Position numbers and translations under genes: made by a program. The notes below the pieces were generated by a model that ran no database searches, was not told the DNA's origin, and worked only from the letters and a program-made list of their open reading frames with translations. A stretch of 64,000 nt of DNA from Sulfobacillus benefaciens (GTDB lineage Bacteria > Bacillota > Sulfobacillia > Sulfobacillales > Sulfobacillaceae): positions 25,619 through 89,618 of the forward strand of contig PXYW01000002.1 of the NCBI GenBank assembly GCA_003023695.1, read 5' to 3'. This document shows, piece after piece, positions 26,411 through 35,061 of the stretch (position 1 is the first letter of the stretch; every line of letters begins with the position of its first letter).

Positions 26411-26806
26411 TCATGTGGAGACCGTTTGGATCCAACAATTCCGCATCCTTGGCCCATCAAACTCACACAAATAGATGCCCTGCCAATGGCCTAATTTTAA
26501 CTTACCGTTGTGAACCATGACCGTTATTGAGGGCCCAAATATACTAGTCAAAATATGGCTATCGGAGTTTCCCTCCCCATGACGGAAACCAGGTATGGCA
26601 CGGGGAACCTGTCGGTCCCAAAACAGCAAGACGTCATGAAGAACGTCAGGATCCCAATTTTCATTAATAGTTACGGCCGCGGTGGTATGAGGGCTAAATA
26701 CCACCACTATACCTTCGTCTAACTCCTGGACCATATCTGAGATAAGCTGGGTAATATCAAGGAACTCTCGGCGCTTAGCAGTCTGTATCTGGATTTCGCG
26801 AAACAT
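26411..26806 (-). CDS. YjbQ family protein (UPF0047)
   Basis: The 131 residues match the YjbQ family in length and motifs: FSPHTTAAVTINEN, the HGEGNSDSHI loop with conserved His/Glu/Asp, and LGHWQGIYLCEFDGPR. Members have been reported with weak thiamine-phosphate synthase activity; the physiological role is unclear. AGGTGAGG precedes the ATG. No functional context from the neighbours. Confidence 0.93.
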   Translation of the reverse strand: MFREIQIQTAKRREFLDITQLISDMVQELDEGIVVVFSPHTTAAVTINENWDPDVLHDVLLFWDRQVPRAIPGFRHGEGNSDSHILTSIFGPSITVMVHNGKLKLGHWQGIYLCEFDGPRMRNCWIQTVST

Positions 26807-27004
26807 CTATACCTCACCTTTCCCAACATGAAATCCGATAACGGGCGAAAGATTTCACGCTAGTTTCTGGCCACAGAAACACACCAACTCTCTGGTTTAG
26901 GTCTATCATACTGCGATCCGCTTACCAAAAGGATCGCCGGTTGATGTCATACTGGCAATTACCGTATACTGAGGGAGGCGCAAAAAATCTCGGGGGTGTC
27001 AGGG

Positions 27005-27505
27005 ATGGCGCGACCTGCGGGCGGTTCCCTGCGTTTGACCCATGCCCAAATAAAGGCTCTGCACCAGATAAGACACGCACTATCCGAATCCAATGTAGTG
27101 TGGGCGATCACCGGCAGTACCGCTTTCGCCATCCGGGGATTGGACACCGTAGCTCACGATATCGATTTGCAAACCGATGCAACGGGTGCATACACCATTC
27201 AGCGGCTCTTGGCACCGTATATGGTGTGGCCGGTTCGATACCGAATATCGCCCAAAGTGCGATCGCATTTTGGGCGGGCAATTATTGTCGGTGTCATCGT
27301 AGAAATCATGGGCTCGATAGAAAAGCGGAGAGCCGACGGCGCATGGGCTAGCGCACCAAACTTGTCCGCACTTATCGAGTGGATTTCTTGGGACGGGAAC
27401 ACCTGGCCTGTTCTTGCTTTAGATTACGAGGCGTCTGCCTATCATGCCCTCGGACGTCACGACGTGGCGAATCGACTGGAGTCGTGGATAACTGACCATG
27501 CATAG
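27005..27505 (+). CDS. Nucleotidyltransferase-fold protein of unknown function
   Basis: The 166-residue protein has a nucleotidyltransferase-like signature: WAITGSTAFAIRGL followed by AHDIDLQTD, with the paired Asp residues expected for a metal site. It resembles the stand-alone NTase proteins seen in toxin-antitoxin or genome-maintenance settings, but no partner is evident; the next gene is convergent. Start is ATG 27005 (GGGGG 8 bases upstream) or GTG 26996. Confidence 0.6.
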   Translation: MARPAGGSLRLTHAQIKALHQIRHALSESNVVWAITGSTAFAIRGLDTVAHDIDLQTDATGAYTIQRLLAPYMVWPVRYRISPKVRSHFGRAIIVGVIVEIMGSIEKRRADGAWASAPNLSALIEWISWDGNTWPVLALDYEASAYHALGRHDVANRLESWITDHA

Positions 27506-27600
27506 TAAAGAAGGCATTAAGGGCGAAGTTAAGTAACGTGTTCGCATTCAGTAGCCCTTAGGTTCCATTAGAAAGACAATCCACTTCCCATAAACGAAAA

Positions 27601-27615
27601 GCCCCCCACGGGGGC
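27601..27615 (-). terminator. Terminator of the small zinc-ribbon gene
   Basis: GCCCCC-cac-GGGGGC hairpin whose right arm overlaps the stop codon; read leftward it is followed by TTTTCGTTT. It also lies at the end of the convergent gene at 27005-27505. Confidence 0.75.
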
Positions 27616-27869
27616 TATAGCGGAACGTAATGTTGGCGTTTTTGCTTTCTTCGTAATTGCAACCGTTGTCGCCGTGCCCGCGTCAGATGCCGCACCCCCG
27701 GGGGATAAAGCTGCACTAAAATAGTTTGAGGAATTGTCACTTGTAAATTACCACATAGCGTGCATTGCCGCCCCTCAACCACTGTGACCATTGCGCGCGT
27801 TCCCTCAATATTGAGAGGCCCTGTTGACACAACATCTTCCGAGCCGCAAATGGGACACCGTTCATCCAT
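27615..27869 (-). CDS. Small zinc-ribbon protein
   Basis: An 84-residue protein with two CxxC pairs (CPIC and CTLC, about 31 residues apart) that would bind one zinc, followed by an Arg/Lys/Gln-rich tail (TRARRQRLQLRRKQKR). It resembles YgiT-type zinc fingers in the N-terminal half, but the helix-turn-helix of MqsA-type antitoxins is missing. Strong ribosome site TAGGAGG before ATG 27869. A nucleic-acid-binding role is plausible but unproven. Confidence 0.7.
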   Translation of the reverse strand: MDERCPICGSEDVVSTGPLNIEGTRAMVTVVEGRQCTLCGNLQVTIPQTILVQLYPPGVRHLTRARRQRLQLRRKQKRQHYVPL

Positions 27870-28035
27870 TCCCTCAACCTCCTATTCATTCGCCGCAATA
27901 AGGCAACTTTTCTTGTATTTTGGTTTTTCGCGTTTAGGCACAGCAGTTCCTGCCGGTATTCACATTCGTTCCACAGTTTTTTCACAACGTTATCCCCAAA
28001 ATATCCACAAATACTGACACACTCTGTCGAAATCA

Positions 28036-29580
28036 CTAGCTTTGCCGCCAAATTAAATGCCCGTTTACGACAGTTCCCAACACCTCAAAATTTTCCCATG
28101 TTCCCTGGGTCAACATTTCGACAGGATCATGACGCCATAAGGTAAAGTCAGCGGTGTATCCCGATTGTATGCGCCCACTCCTGCGTCCATCGGTCACAGC
28201 CGGCCACAGGGTATAGGCGGATAGTGCCTGGGCTGGGGACAATTTCTCTTCTAACGGCCAAACCGCCTGAGGCTGATCCGGGGGGGCGCGGTGTACAGCC
28301 ATCCATAATCCCAAGCGCACATCAGGCGACGCAATTGGAGCATCAGATCCCAATAGCAACCGCGCGTTTTGCCGGACAACGGAGCCAAATCGGAAGGCCT
28401 GCCGCCAGCGGTCTCCCCAGTACTTCTGAGCAATCGGATAGTCATCTATCATATGCACCGGCTGCATCGATAACGCCATCCCTGCACCTATCCGTGGCAT
28501 ATCTTCATCACTCAATAATTGGGCATGTTCCACACGATGATATGGCTCCTTATCCGAAGTAAAGGATGCGAGAGACATAAGGGCTTGGTGGACTGCCTCA
28601 TCCCCGATCGCATGCATCGCCACGGCTAGGTTAAGGCGGGTTGCCTGATTTAAAATGCCGCCAACTGTCTCTAAGTCCATAACCGGAACCCCCCGATGCT
28701 GCGCATCACCCTGGTATGGCTGTTTCATCCACGCGGTTCTAGACCCTAAAGCCCCATCCCAAAACAATTTGACGCCTTTGATACGAAGTTGGGGAGTTCC
28801 AAACCCTCCGCGTATCCCCATCTGTTCCATGGCACTTAATGTGTGGTGTGGGAGCATAACCTCCACTTTCAAAGGCCATATGTCCTCGGCAATTGCCTGC
28901 AGCGCAAATAACGATTCTGGCTGCTCAATAGCTGTCACTCCTACAATCCCGAAGTGCGCTGCATGGCGCATTCCCTCGGTGAGATCGCGAATGTTGTCCT
29001 CCAGCGATGGAGGCTCCATATGTGAGACCGCCCAACCAACCTGGTTTTCCCGAATAACGCCTGTCGGCAGACCATGGACATCGCGTTCGATAACGCCTCC
29101 AGGCACTGCGGAGGTCCTTGCCCCAATACCCAACAGTTTTAGTCCCTCTTGGTTGATCCATGCGGAATGATAGTCATGACTGAATAGAAGGACTGGATGT
29201 CCCATACTAACAGCGCTTAGATCCGTCGCTCGCGGTTCGTGCTGCCAATGATGCGGATTCCATCCGCCGCCTAAAATCCAACTGTCCGGCGCACTTTCTA
29301 ACGCAGCCCGCAACTGTACGGCTTGTAACACCGATTGATAAGACTGGTTCGGCTCAATCACCAATCGCCGTAAACTTCTCCCGTATTCTAAAAGATGAAA
29401 GTGGCTATCCCAAAATCCTGGGGTTATAAAGGCTTGCTCTAAGTCGATTATGTGGTCCGTTAGGCTGCGCGAAGCCAGTAAAGATAAGGTCCCAAGTTCT
29501 ACAATGCTCCCGTTTTCCGTCATCATCACCTGCACTCCGGGAACAGAACATCTGAAATTTACCCAATAGGTATACGGCAC
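28036..29580 (-). CDS. YtcJ-like metal-dependent amidohydrolase
   Basis: The 514-residue protein belongs to the amidohydrolase-3 (YtcJ/NfdA-like) branch. The metal-binding HxH appears in GFWDSHFHLLEYG near residue 57, with HAIGDEAVHQAL and HRVEHAQLL downstream and a late GSDAPIASPD with the catalytic Asp. Substrates in this family are mostly unknown (amide, formamide or ring hydrolysis). It is a single gene on the minus strand, followed by the leftward intergenic stretch. Confidence 0.9.
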   Translation of the reverse strand: MPYTYWVNFRCSVPGVQVMMTENGSIVELGTLSLLASRSLTDHIIDLEQAFITPGFWDSHFHLLEYGRSLRRLVIEPNQSYQSVLQAVQLRAALESAPDSWILGGGWNPHHWQHEPRATDLSAVSMGHPVLLFSHDYHSAWINQEGLKLLGIGARTSAVPGGVIERDVHGLPTGVIRENQVGWAVSHMEPPSLEDNIRDLTEGMRHAAHFGIVGVTAIEQPESLFALQAIAEDIWPLKVEVMLPHHTLSAMEQMGIRGGFGTPQLRIKGVKLFWDGALGSRTAWMKQPYQGDAQHRGVPVMDLETVGGILNQATRLNLAVAMHAIGDEAVHQALMSLASFTSDKEPYHRVEHAQLLSDEDMPRIGAGMALSMQPVHMIDDYPIAQKYWGDRWRQAFRFGSVVRQNARLLLGSDAPIASPDVRLGLWMAVHRAPPDQPQAVWPLEEKLSPAQALSAYTLWPAVTDGRRSGRIQSGYTADFTLWRHDPVEMLTQGTWENFEVLGTVVNGHLIWRQS

Positions 29581-29643
29581 TAGGTTTCCCCTACTTTATA
29601 TTGATTTGATTGTGATTAAGCCAACGGCTTCTTAGTCAAGGAT

Positions 29644-30735
29644 CTAAGAAGGCAACGACGGTTTAGTTGGCAAATACCATGCCAATCCTAATCCATTAGC
29701 GACTACTACCGAATGGTCTGGACCGTTGGCAAGAGGAAAATAGGGCGCCTGATTTTGCGCCAAGGAAGCATGAAACAAACTGTTGGGCATTACATGCCAA
29801 CTGTCGCGCGACAAGTTCCACGTCGCCAATGCCACCTCGTTAGCAGCAGGATCCCAAAGGCTCACCACCACGGAATCCGATTTAGACCAAAAGAAATTGG
29901 TGGCGCCCCCAACCCAGGGCGTAATCTGAGCAGCGGTCGGCGTCCATGCCGGTGGGATCTGGGTAGTATGTGCGTCATTGGCCTTTATATTTTTTTGCCA
30001 CAGGAGATTGGCTAATGTGGGCTCACTCGTCGAGGTGCTGATCAGGCATATAGTTTCTCCCTGGGAATACCCCAATTGCACCGGAGTCCCTGGGAGCCGA
30101 GTTGCCGTCGTAGCCCCGCCACGGTGTATCAAAACGATACGATTGGGGTTAGCTACCGCCGCTAACCACTCCCGACGGGATGGGGACACAAATCCAACTA
30201 ATTTTCCGACATATGTTCCCGATTGAATAATGGCATTGCGACTTAAAATCCAATATCGCCAACGCGCTGGCTGATATTGCTCTACCGCAGCCCAGATGCT
30301 GTTGCCTAACCAGAATACCTGCCACACACCGGTTGTGTCCGCTTTAAGCCGAACTCGGTTTGGCCCCAGGTGCCATGTGTCATTGGGACCAACCCACGCC
30401 AATCCTTGCGGGCTAAGGACATAAGCTTTCGCTAATTTGGGACCCGGTATCTCCACCAAGTTCCCAGTATCCGGTATCATCCGCCAAAGCGCAGCGGAAA
30501 ACGGTATATTCGTCCATTTGACCAGCATTGCCCAATCTTGGTCTGTAGCGGTGATGCCCACGATTTGTCCTTGGAGAAGGGACTGAGAGGTAGAGAGTGC
30601 GATGTGTGCCACTCCAGGATATGCTTGCGGCAGCATATAGGGACTCTGCCCAGGATTGGAGGCAGACCACCCGCACCCACCAGACAACAATACCACGATG
30701 CCGGCGACCAGCCACCGCGCAACCCCGATTCGCAC
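29644..30735 (-). CDS. Secreted lipoprotein of unknown function
   Basis: The 363-residue product begins with a basic n-region, a hydrophobic core (WLVAGIVVLL) and a lipobox ending SGGC, so it is probably lipid-anchored outside the membrane. The rest contains repeated Trp-rich strands (for example QGLAWVG, GNSIWAAV, SRREWLAAV), suggestive of a beta-propeller, but no known family is recognised. The start is GTG 30735, where GGAGG stands 7 bases upstream; a longer in-frame ORF upstream would have no such site and would bury the signal peptide. Confidence 0.75.
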   Translation of the reverse strand: MRIGVARWLVAGIVVLLSGGCGWSASNPGQSPYMLPQAYPGVAHIALSTSQSLLQGQIVGITATDQDWAMLVKWTNIPFSAALWRMIPDTGNLVEIPGPKLAKAYVLSPQGLAWVGPNDTWHLGPNRVRLKADTTGVWQVFWLGNSIWAAVEQYQPARWRYWILSRNAIIQSGTYVGKLVGFVSPSRREWLAAVANPNRIVLIHRGGATTATRLPGTPVQLGYSQGETICLISTSTSEPTLANLLWQKNIKANDAHTTQIPPAWTPTAAQITPWVGGATNFFWSKSDSVVVSLWDPAANEVALATWNLSRDSWHVMPNSLFHASLAQNQAPYFPLANGPDHSVVVANGLGLAWYLPTKPSLPS

Positions 30736-30778
30736 GTCGACACCTCCATACATATTGTGCGACGTTTCGACTCCTGTT

Positions 30779-31273
30779 TCAAGGTTCGTCTGGCATTTGA
30801 TGCGGTTTATTACGTTCCAACCCGGCCATCTGAATAATGTTTCTTTGCGTAGGAAGCAAACCTTCAGGAAGCATTCCCGGCCAAGGAGTCCAGGCGATTG
30901 CCGTGATCTCCCCATCAGACGATGACTTCTGTGGCCCCATATGGGTTGCTTCAGCCCAAAACGCCACCTCCAAATGCCGCCGCGAAGGAAACGTTTCGTA
31001 CAGCCAATACAAGGATCCTAATGCCACCTGTGCTTCTTCCCATACCTCGCGTCGGGCTGCGGCTTCCAAAGTTTCGCCATAATGAACCCATCCCGTGGGC
31101 AAGCCCCAGGGGTATCGAGGGCGGTAGCTATGTTCAAGCAACAGCACGGAATCGTGATAAAACACCACCACCACCACAGCCACCACAAACTTGGCCTGAG
31201 TCCACCACATGAGCTGCTGCATGGCGCGCTTTTTGAAGATCTTCCCGAAACCGCGCAAAAGGCATCGTCGCAA
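30779..31273 (-). CDS. Nudix hydrolase
   Basis: The Nudix box is clear: GWVHYGETLEAAARREVWEEAQV fits Gx5Ex7REUxEExGU apart from the last Gly. Such enzymes cleave nucleoside diphosphate derivatives. A hydrophobic stretch (FVVAVVVVVFYH) begins the first beta-strand of the domain. The start is uncertain: TTG 31273 (AAGG 6 bases upstream) is used here; TTG 31294 or a later ATG at 31222 are alternatives, while anything above 31302 would run back through the terminator of the preceding unit. Confidence 0.75.
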   Translation of the reverse strand: MRRCLLRGFGKIFKKRAMQQLMWWTQAKFVVAVVVVVFYHDSVLLLEHSYRPRYPWGLPTGWVHYGETLEAAARREVWEEAQVALGSLYWLYETFPSRRHLEVAFWAEATHMGPQKSSSDGEITAIAWTPWPGMLPEGLLPTQRNIIQMAGLERNKPHQMPDEP

Positions 31274-31301
31274 CGACTGCCTTACGCGGAACAAAGATAA
31301 A

Positions 31302-31329
31302 CGCCCTCTCCGTATAAGCGGTGAGGGCG
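31302..31329 (-). terminator. Terminator after the mutase and small membrane protein genes
   Basis: CGCCCTC-T-CCG / CGG-T-GAGGGCG (one mismatch) with a 6-base loop, followed leftward by TTTATCTTTG. It separates the mutase unit from the Nudix gene. Confidence 0.75.
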
Positions 31330-31340
31330 AAGGTAATGGC

Positions 31341-31529
31341 TTACAGTCCGAGGGAAACAATCGCCAATCCTATAGCCGCCATGGCAATCCCTAAAATTCC
31401 GTAAAACGATGTGGCTCGCTTAAATCCAGGTGTCTTACGCTCAAACAGCATAATAGCCGCTAACATAAGGCCTAGGATAATTAAAATGGTCCCCAGGGAC
31501 AACACACCAGACATATTTCCCAATGGCAC
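31341..31529 (-). CDS. Small two-helix membrane protein
   Basis: A 62-residue protein with two membrane helices (about 10-29 and 42-61) linked by a short basic loop (ERKTPGFKRATS). Start GTG 31529 has GGTGA 7 bases upstream. It follows the mutase gene by 18 bases, so it is co-transcribed with it. I do not recognise the family; a link with acyl-CoA mutase is unknown. Confidence 0.65.
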   Translation of the reverse strand: MPLGNMSGVLSLGTILIILGLMLAAIMLFERKTPGFKRATSFYGILGIAMAAIGLAIVSLGL

Positions 31530-31547
31530 GTCAAGGTCACCCCCTGC

Positions 31548-33185
31548 TTAAAATACCGGACGTTCGCGCCAACCTCCAAACACGTCTTTCATTGATTGTA
31601 CAATTTCGCCTTCGGTTGCGCCAGCCCTCACCGCTTCAATGATTTCAGGCATAATGGGCGCGTTGCTGTCCTGGCAAGCCGCTGTAAGATGGTTCAGTGC
31701 TTTTCCTACCTTTCCGTTATCTCGAGTGGCTTTGAAACGCGATAACTGGGACACCTGATTTTTCTCCACTGCCGGATCGATCTTTAGTAAGGGAATGCGA
31801 TCGGTCTCCTCCTCAACAAACGCATTGACTCCGACCATGATTTGTTCATGATTTTCCAACTCTTTTTGATACCGATAGGACGCCTCCGCTATTTCGCGTT
31901 GGAAAAAGCCATTTTCAATTCCTTCCAACACTCCGCCCATTTCCTCTATCCGTTGAAAATAGGACTCCGCTTCATTCTCCAGTTGTGCGGTTAAGGCTTC
32001 TACAAAATAGGAGCCTGCCAATGGGTCGACCGTATTGGCCACTCCAGTTTCATAGGCAATAATCTGTTGAGTTCTCAGAGCAATTTTTACCGATTTTTCC
32101 GTGGGCAGCGACAACACTTCATCCATGGAGTTAGTATGAAGTGATTGCGTGCCGCCTAAAACGCCAGCCAATGCCTCAAAAGCCGTTCGTATAATGTTGT
32201 TTTCCGGTTGCTGCGCCGTCAATGAGCAGCCTGCGGTTTGGGTGTGAAACCGCATCATCCAAGATTTGGGATTTTTAGCGCCATATTTATCTTTCATGTG
32301 GCGCGCCCAGATTCGCCGTGCAGCACGAAATTTTGCAATCTCTTCAAAGAAATCTATATGCGAGTTGAAGAAGAACGATAACCTCGGCGCAAATGCATCA
32401 ACGTCCAATCCTGCTTTTATCCCCGCCTCGACGTACGCAAAACCGTCTGCCAGGGTGAACGCCAATTCTTGGGCGGCCGTGGATCCGGCTTCTCGGATGT
32501 GATAGCCACTGATGCTAATCGAGTTCCATTGTGGGACATGATGAGTGGCAAACGCCATCATGTCGGTAATCACACGCATCGACGGACGCGGCGGAAACAC
32601 CCATTCTTTTTGGGCGATATACTCCTTTAAAATATCTGCTTGCAGCGTCCCCCGGATTTTGTCCCATGACACTCCCTGACGTTCGGCGGCAACCAAATAC
32701 ATGGCCCAAATTATGGGCGCAGGTCCATTTATGGTCATGGACGTTGACACTTTGTCCAAAGGTATTCCTTGAAACAGTCTCTCCATATCACCGATGGTAT
32801 CTATGGCGACCCCTTCTCGTCCCACCTCACCTAGGCTATGAGCATCGTCCGAATCAAACCCCATCAAGGTCGGCATATCGAACGCCACCGAGAGACCCGT
32901 TTGCCCTTGATCCAAGAGATAGTGAAAACGCTGATTAGTTTCGGCTGCCGTGCCAAATCCGGCAAATTGCCGCATTGTCCATAGCCGACCCCGATACATA
33001 TTAGGGTGGATCCCTCTTGTGTAAGGATAACTCCCCGGCTCCCCTATATCTTCCACCGGCCCCACATCGTGTGCCTCATACACTTCTTTAATGGGGATCC
33101 CAGACAAAGTGCGAAAACTGCGATTGCCTTGATAAGGATCGGTGTTCGTTTTGGCCGGTGCCTCCAGCTTTCGTTCCGTTGCCAT
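31548..33185 (-). CDS. icmA: B12-dependent acyl-CoA mutase large subunit, isobutyryl-CoA mutase type
   Basis: A 545-residue TIM-barrel subunit of the methylmalonyl-CoA mutase family without the C-terminal B12-binding domain; the small cobalamin-binding subunit must be encoded elsewhere. Two active-site residues argue against methylmalonyl-CoA: methylmalonyl-CoA mutase has Tyr (RQYAGF) and Arg (VRNTY), but here RQFAGF gives Phe74 and IAQKEW gives Gln192, the pair known from isobutyryl-CoA mutase (Phe80, Gln198, both with the same offset of 6). The ISGYH histidine for CoA/B12 is kept. The enzyme would interconvert isobutyryl-CoA and butyryl-CoA. A divergent regulator lies next to it, and leucine dehydrogenase is 0.7 kb further. 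Confidence 0.88.
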   Translation of the reverse strand: MATERKLEAPAKTNTDPYQGNRSFRTLSGIPIKEVYEAHDVGPVEDIGEPGSYPYTRGIHPNMYRGRLWTMRQFAGFGTAAETNQRFHYLLDQGQTGLSVAFDMPTLMGFDSDDAHSLGEVGREGVAIDTIGDMERLFQGIPLDKVSTSMTINGPAPIIWAMYLVAAERQGVSWDKIRGTLQADILKEYIAQKEWVFPPRPSMRVITDMMAFATHHVPQWNSISISGYHIREAGSTAAQELAFTLADGFAYVEAGIKAGLDVDAFAPRLSFFFNSHIDFFEEIAKFRAARRIWARHMKDKYGAKNPKSWMMRFHTQTAGCSLTAQQPENNIIRTAFEALAGVLGGTQSLHTNSMDEVLSLPTEKSVKIALRTQQIIAYETGVANTVDPLAGSYFVEALTAQLENEAESYFQRIEEMGGVLEGIENGFFQREIAEASYRYQKELENHEQIMVGVNAFVEEETDRIPLLKIDPAVEKNQVSQLSRFKATRDNGKVGKALNHLTAACQDSNAPIMPEIIEAVRAGATEGEIVQSMKDVFGGWRERPVF

Positions 33186-33256
33186 CCTGTGCTCCTTTCG
33201 TTATTCCCACGCAACCTTTTGACAGCTTCATTATAATGGTTAAGGAGGTGTTTGGG

Positions 33257-33913
33257 GTGGCCCGCAAAATTCCTGCATATGCGCCGGTAATCCGGTACCT
33301 ACGGGAAACTCATCACATGTCCCGTCAACAGTTAGCCAGTCGACTGGCGGTGCAAGACTATTATATCGGGTACATGGAAGACGGCTATCGCTACCCAAGA
33401 GCCCGGCAAATCCAGATGTTGTCCCACATTTTCCAATGGTCTCCTTTTGAATTGGCACTGTTAACCGATGTGGAAATCCCCTATCCTGACTGGCCTCCGC
33501 TAGAAGACCTGTCAGGGTGGCTAGCATTGGCCAGCCAATGGATTTCTATCAGCGACACCATTCATCGTTATACCTTAGCCAAGTCGTTAATGGCTCATCC
33601 CACTTGGCTGCAAGATTTATATCGTGTCGAACCAGCCTTAGAGGAAGCATTAAAAAATTATGGGTTCGTCGCCATCTACGGCTATCTTCGAGATCGTTGG
33701 CAGCCGGTTAAGATTCCCGTCGCCCGCACCACCTTGCCCCACAGTCTTCAAGATGTTATTGATGCCTTGTCCATTGACGCGTCAACCCTATCATCCTCAG
33801 CCGTCTCGGAAAATATGCCCAAATGGTGGAAAAGGCTTAGTGCACGGCAAAAATCCGCAGTAGAAGCTGTAGCTTTGACTATAGCCGACACGCCCCCCAC
33901 CACAACCGATTAG
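33257..33913 (+). CDS. HTH (XRE-type) transcriptional regulator
   Basis: A 218-residue protein with an N-terminal XRE-like helix-turn-helix (about residues 12-65: VIRYLRETHHMSRQQLASRLAV, then YIGYMEDGYRYPRARQIQML) and a C-terminal part of unknown fold. Start GTG 33257 has GGAGG 8 bases upstream; longer in-frame starts at 33158 or 33236 would overlap or crowd the divergent gene. It is divergent from the mutase gene across about 70 bases, so it most likely regulates it. Confidence 0.8.
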   Translation: MARKIPAYAPVIRYLRETHHMSRQQLASRLAVQDYYIGYMEDGYRYPRARQIQMLSHIFQWSPFELALLTDVEIPYPDWPPLEDLSGWLALASQWISISDTIHRYTLAKSLMAHPTWLQDLYRVEPALEEALKNYGFVAIYGYLRDRWQPVKIPVARTTLPHSLQDVIDALSIDASTLSSSAVSENMPKWWKRLSARQKSAVEAVALTIADTPPTTTD

Positions 33914-34983
33914 GGACTCTGGGTATAAATGCGATGAATCGCATGGTAGAGGGATAAGCGCTCCTCTACAATTTGCATGGCTATGGCCACCGTAGAACGT
34001 CCTGTCGCTTCTGCTTTGTGAAAGATATTGAGCAGCAAATCATAAATATTGTCCACTTGGTGCTGTACTCTTTCCGACCGATATCCCTGAACTTCATCAG
34101 CGACCTGGATTAAACCCCCTGCATTCGTAATAAAATCTGGAGCATATGTAATTCCTCGCGCCTGCAACCGATCACCGTAAGTTAAATCTTTTAACTGGTT
34201 GTTCGCGGATCCTGCCACAATTTCGCATCTGAACTTCTCGATGGTATCCTCGTTGACAACGTTGCCTAAAGCACAAGGAGCCAACACATCGCATTCGGTT
34301 TCCAGTATGGCCCAGGGATCCGCCGGTTCAACGCCTAGTTCCGATACGGTTTTGCCCACTAATTGGGGATTAATGTCTGCAGCGACCACCGATGCGCCTT
34401 CTTCTACCGCCCGCTTGGCAACGTGGTAGCCGACTTTTCCCAGTCCTTGAATCGCAATCTTGCGGCCTTCCAAGCTAGGTGTACCAAAACGATACATGAG
34501 GGCTGCATGCATCGCATTGATTACACCGACGGCTGTAATGTCTCCTGTGTCTCCGGCCCCCCCATAGGCTTCCGGCAGCCCCACCAGATGTTTGGTTTCC
34601 CTCAGTGAATACACGAAATCATCGCCAGTAGTCCCTACATCCTCTCCCGTGGAAAACCGACCGTGAAGTGTTTCGATAAACCGGCCCAAAGCGCGAAACA
34701 TTGCCTCCGTCTTTTCTGTTGCCGGGTCCCCGACAATAACCGCCTTACCTCCACCAAAGTCTAGTCCCGCTGCCGCCGCCTTATAGGTCATACCTTCCGA
34801 AAGTCGCAATACGTCCTCAAGTGCAGCATCTTCACTGGAATAAGGCAGCATGCGGCAGCCCCCCAGGGCAGGGCCTAGGGTCGTATCATGAATGGCAATA
34901 ATCGCTTTGAGTCCTGACGCCTTATCGTAATTGAATATAACCTGTTCGTGTCCACGCTTTTGCATCTCTTTGAAGATTTCCAT
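33910..34983 (-). CDS. Leucine dehydrogenase (Glu/Leu/Phe/Val dehydrogenase family)
   Basis: NAD+-dependent deamination of branched-chain amino acids to 2-oxoacids. The 357 residues begin MEIFKEMQKRGHEQVIF, the normal leucine dehydrogenase start, so ATG 34983 is preferred over an upstream in-frame start at 35037. Signature features: GLKAIIAIHDTTLGPALGG, GLDFGGGKAV with the catalytic Lys, and the Rossmann loop IAIQGLGKVGYHVA. Convergent overlap of 4 bases with the HTH gene. Valine deamination would lead to isobutyryl-CoA, the substrate of the neighbouring mutase. Confidence 0.93.
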   Translation of the reverse strand: MEIFKEMQKRGHEQVIFNYDKASGLKAIIAIHDTTLGPALGGCRMLPYSSEDAALEDVLRLSEGMTYKAAAAGLDFGGGKAVIVGDPATEKTEAMFRALGRFIETLHGRFSTGEDVGTTGDDFVYSLRETKHLVGLPEAYGGAGDTGDITAVGVINAMHAALMYRFGTPSLEGRKIAIQGLGKVGYHVAKRAVEEGASVVAADINPQLVGKTVSELGVEPADPWAILETECDVLAPCALGNVVNEDTIEKFRCEIVAGSANNQLKDLTYGDRLQARGITYAPDFITNAGGLIQVADEVQGYRSERVQHQVDNIYDLLLNIFHKAEATGRSTVAIAMQIVEERLSLYHAIHRIYTQSP

Positions 34984-35061
34984 CGTCGGTGCTTCACCGC
35001 CCTTGACCAGTGTCGTCTTCGTAACAATTGCGTACAAACATCGTGGCTAACTGCAGTTCTA

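Noticed and set aside
27990..28009. Two DnaA-box-like words (TTATCCCCA and ATATCCACA) two bases apart, suggesting an origin
   Set aside because: Each has one mismatch to TTATCCACA; they are only two, lie at the end of an amidohydrolase gene, and no dnaA/dnaN, AT-rich unwinding element or box cluster is nearby.
30736..30915. A longer start for the lipoprotein gene, adding 60 residues
   Set aside because: The extra part has no ribosome site and would place the signal peptide inside the protein, while GGAGG sits 7 bases before GTG 30735.
31548..33185. Standard methylmalonyl-CoA mutase linking Pcs to succinyl-CoA
   Set aside because: Phe74 and Gln192 replace the Tyr and Arg that bind the methylmalonyl carboxylate, so this window does not support that route.
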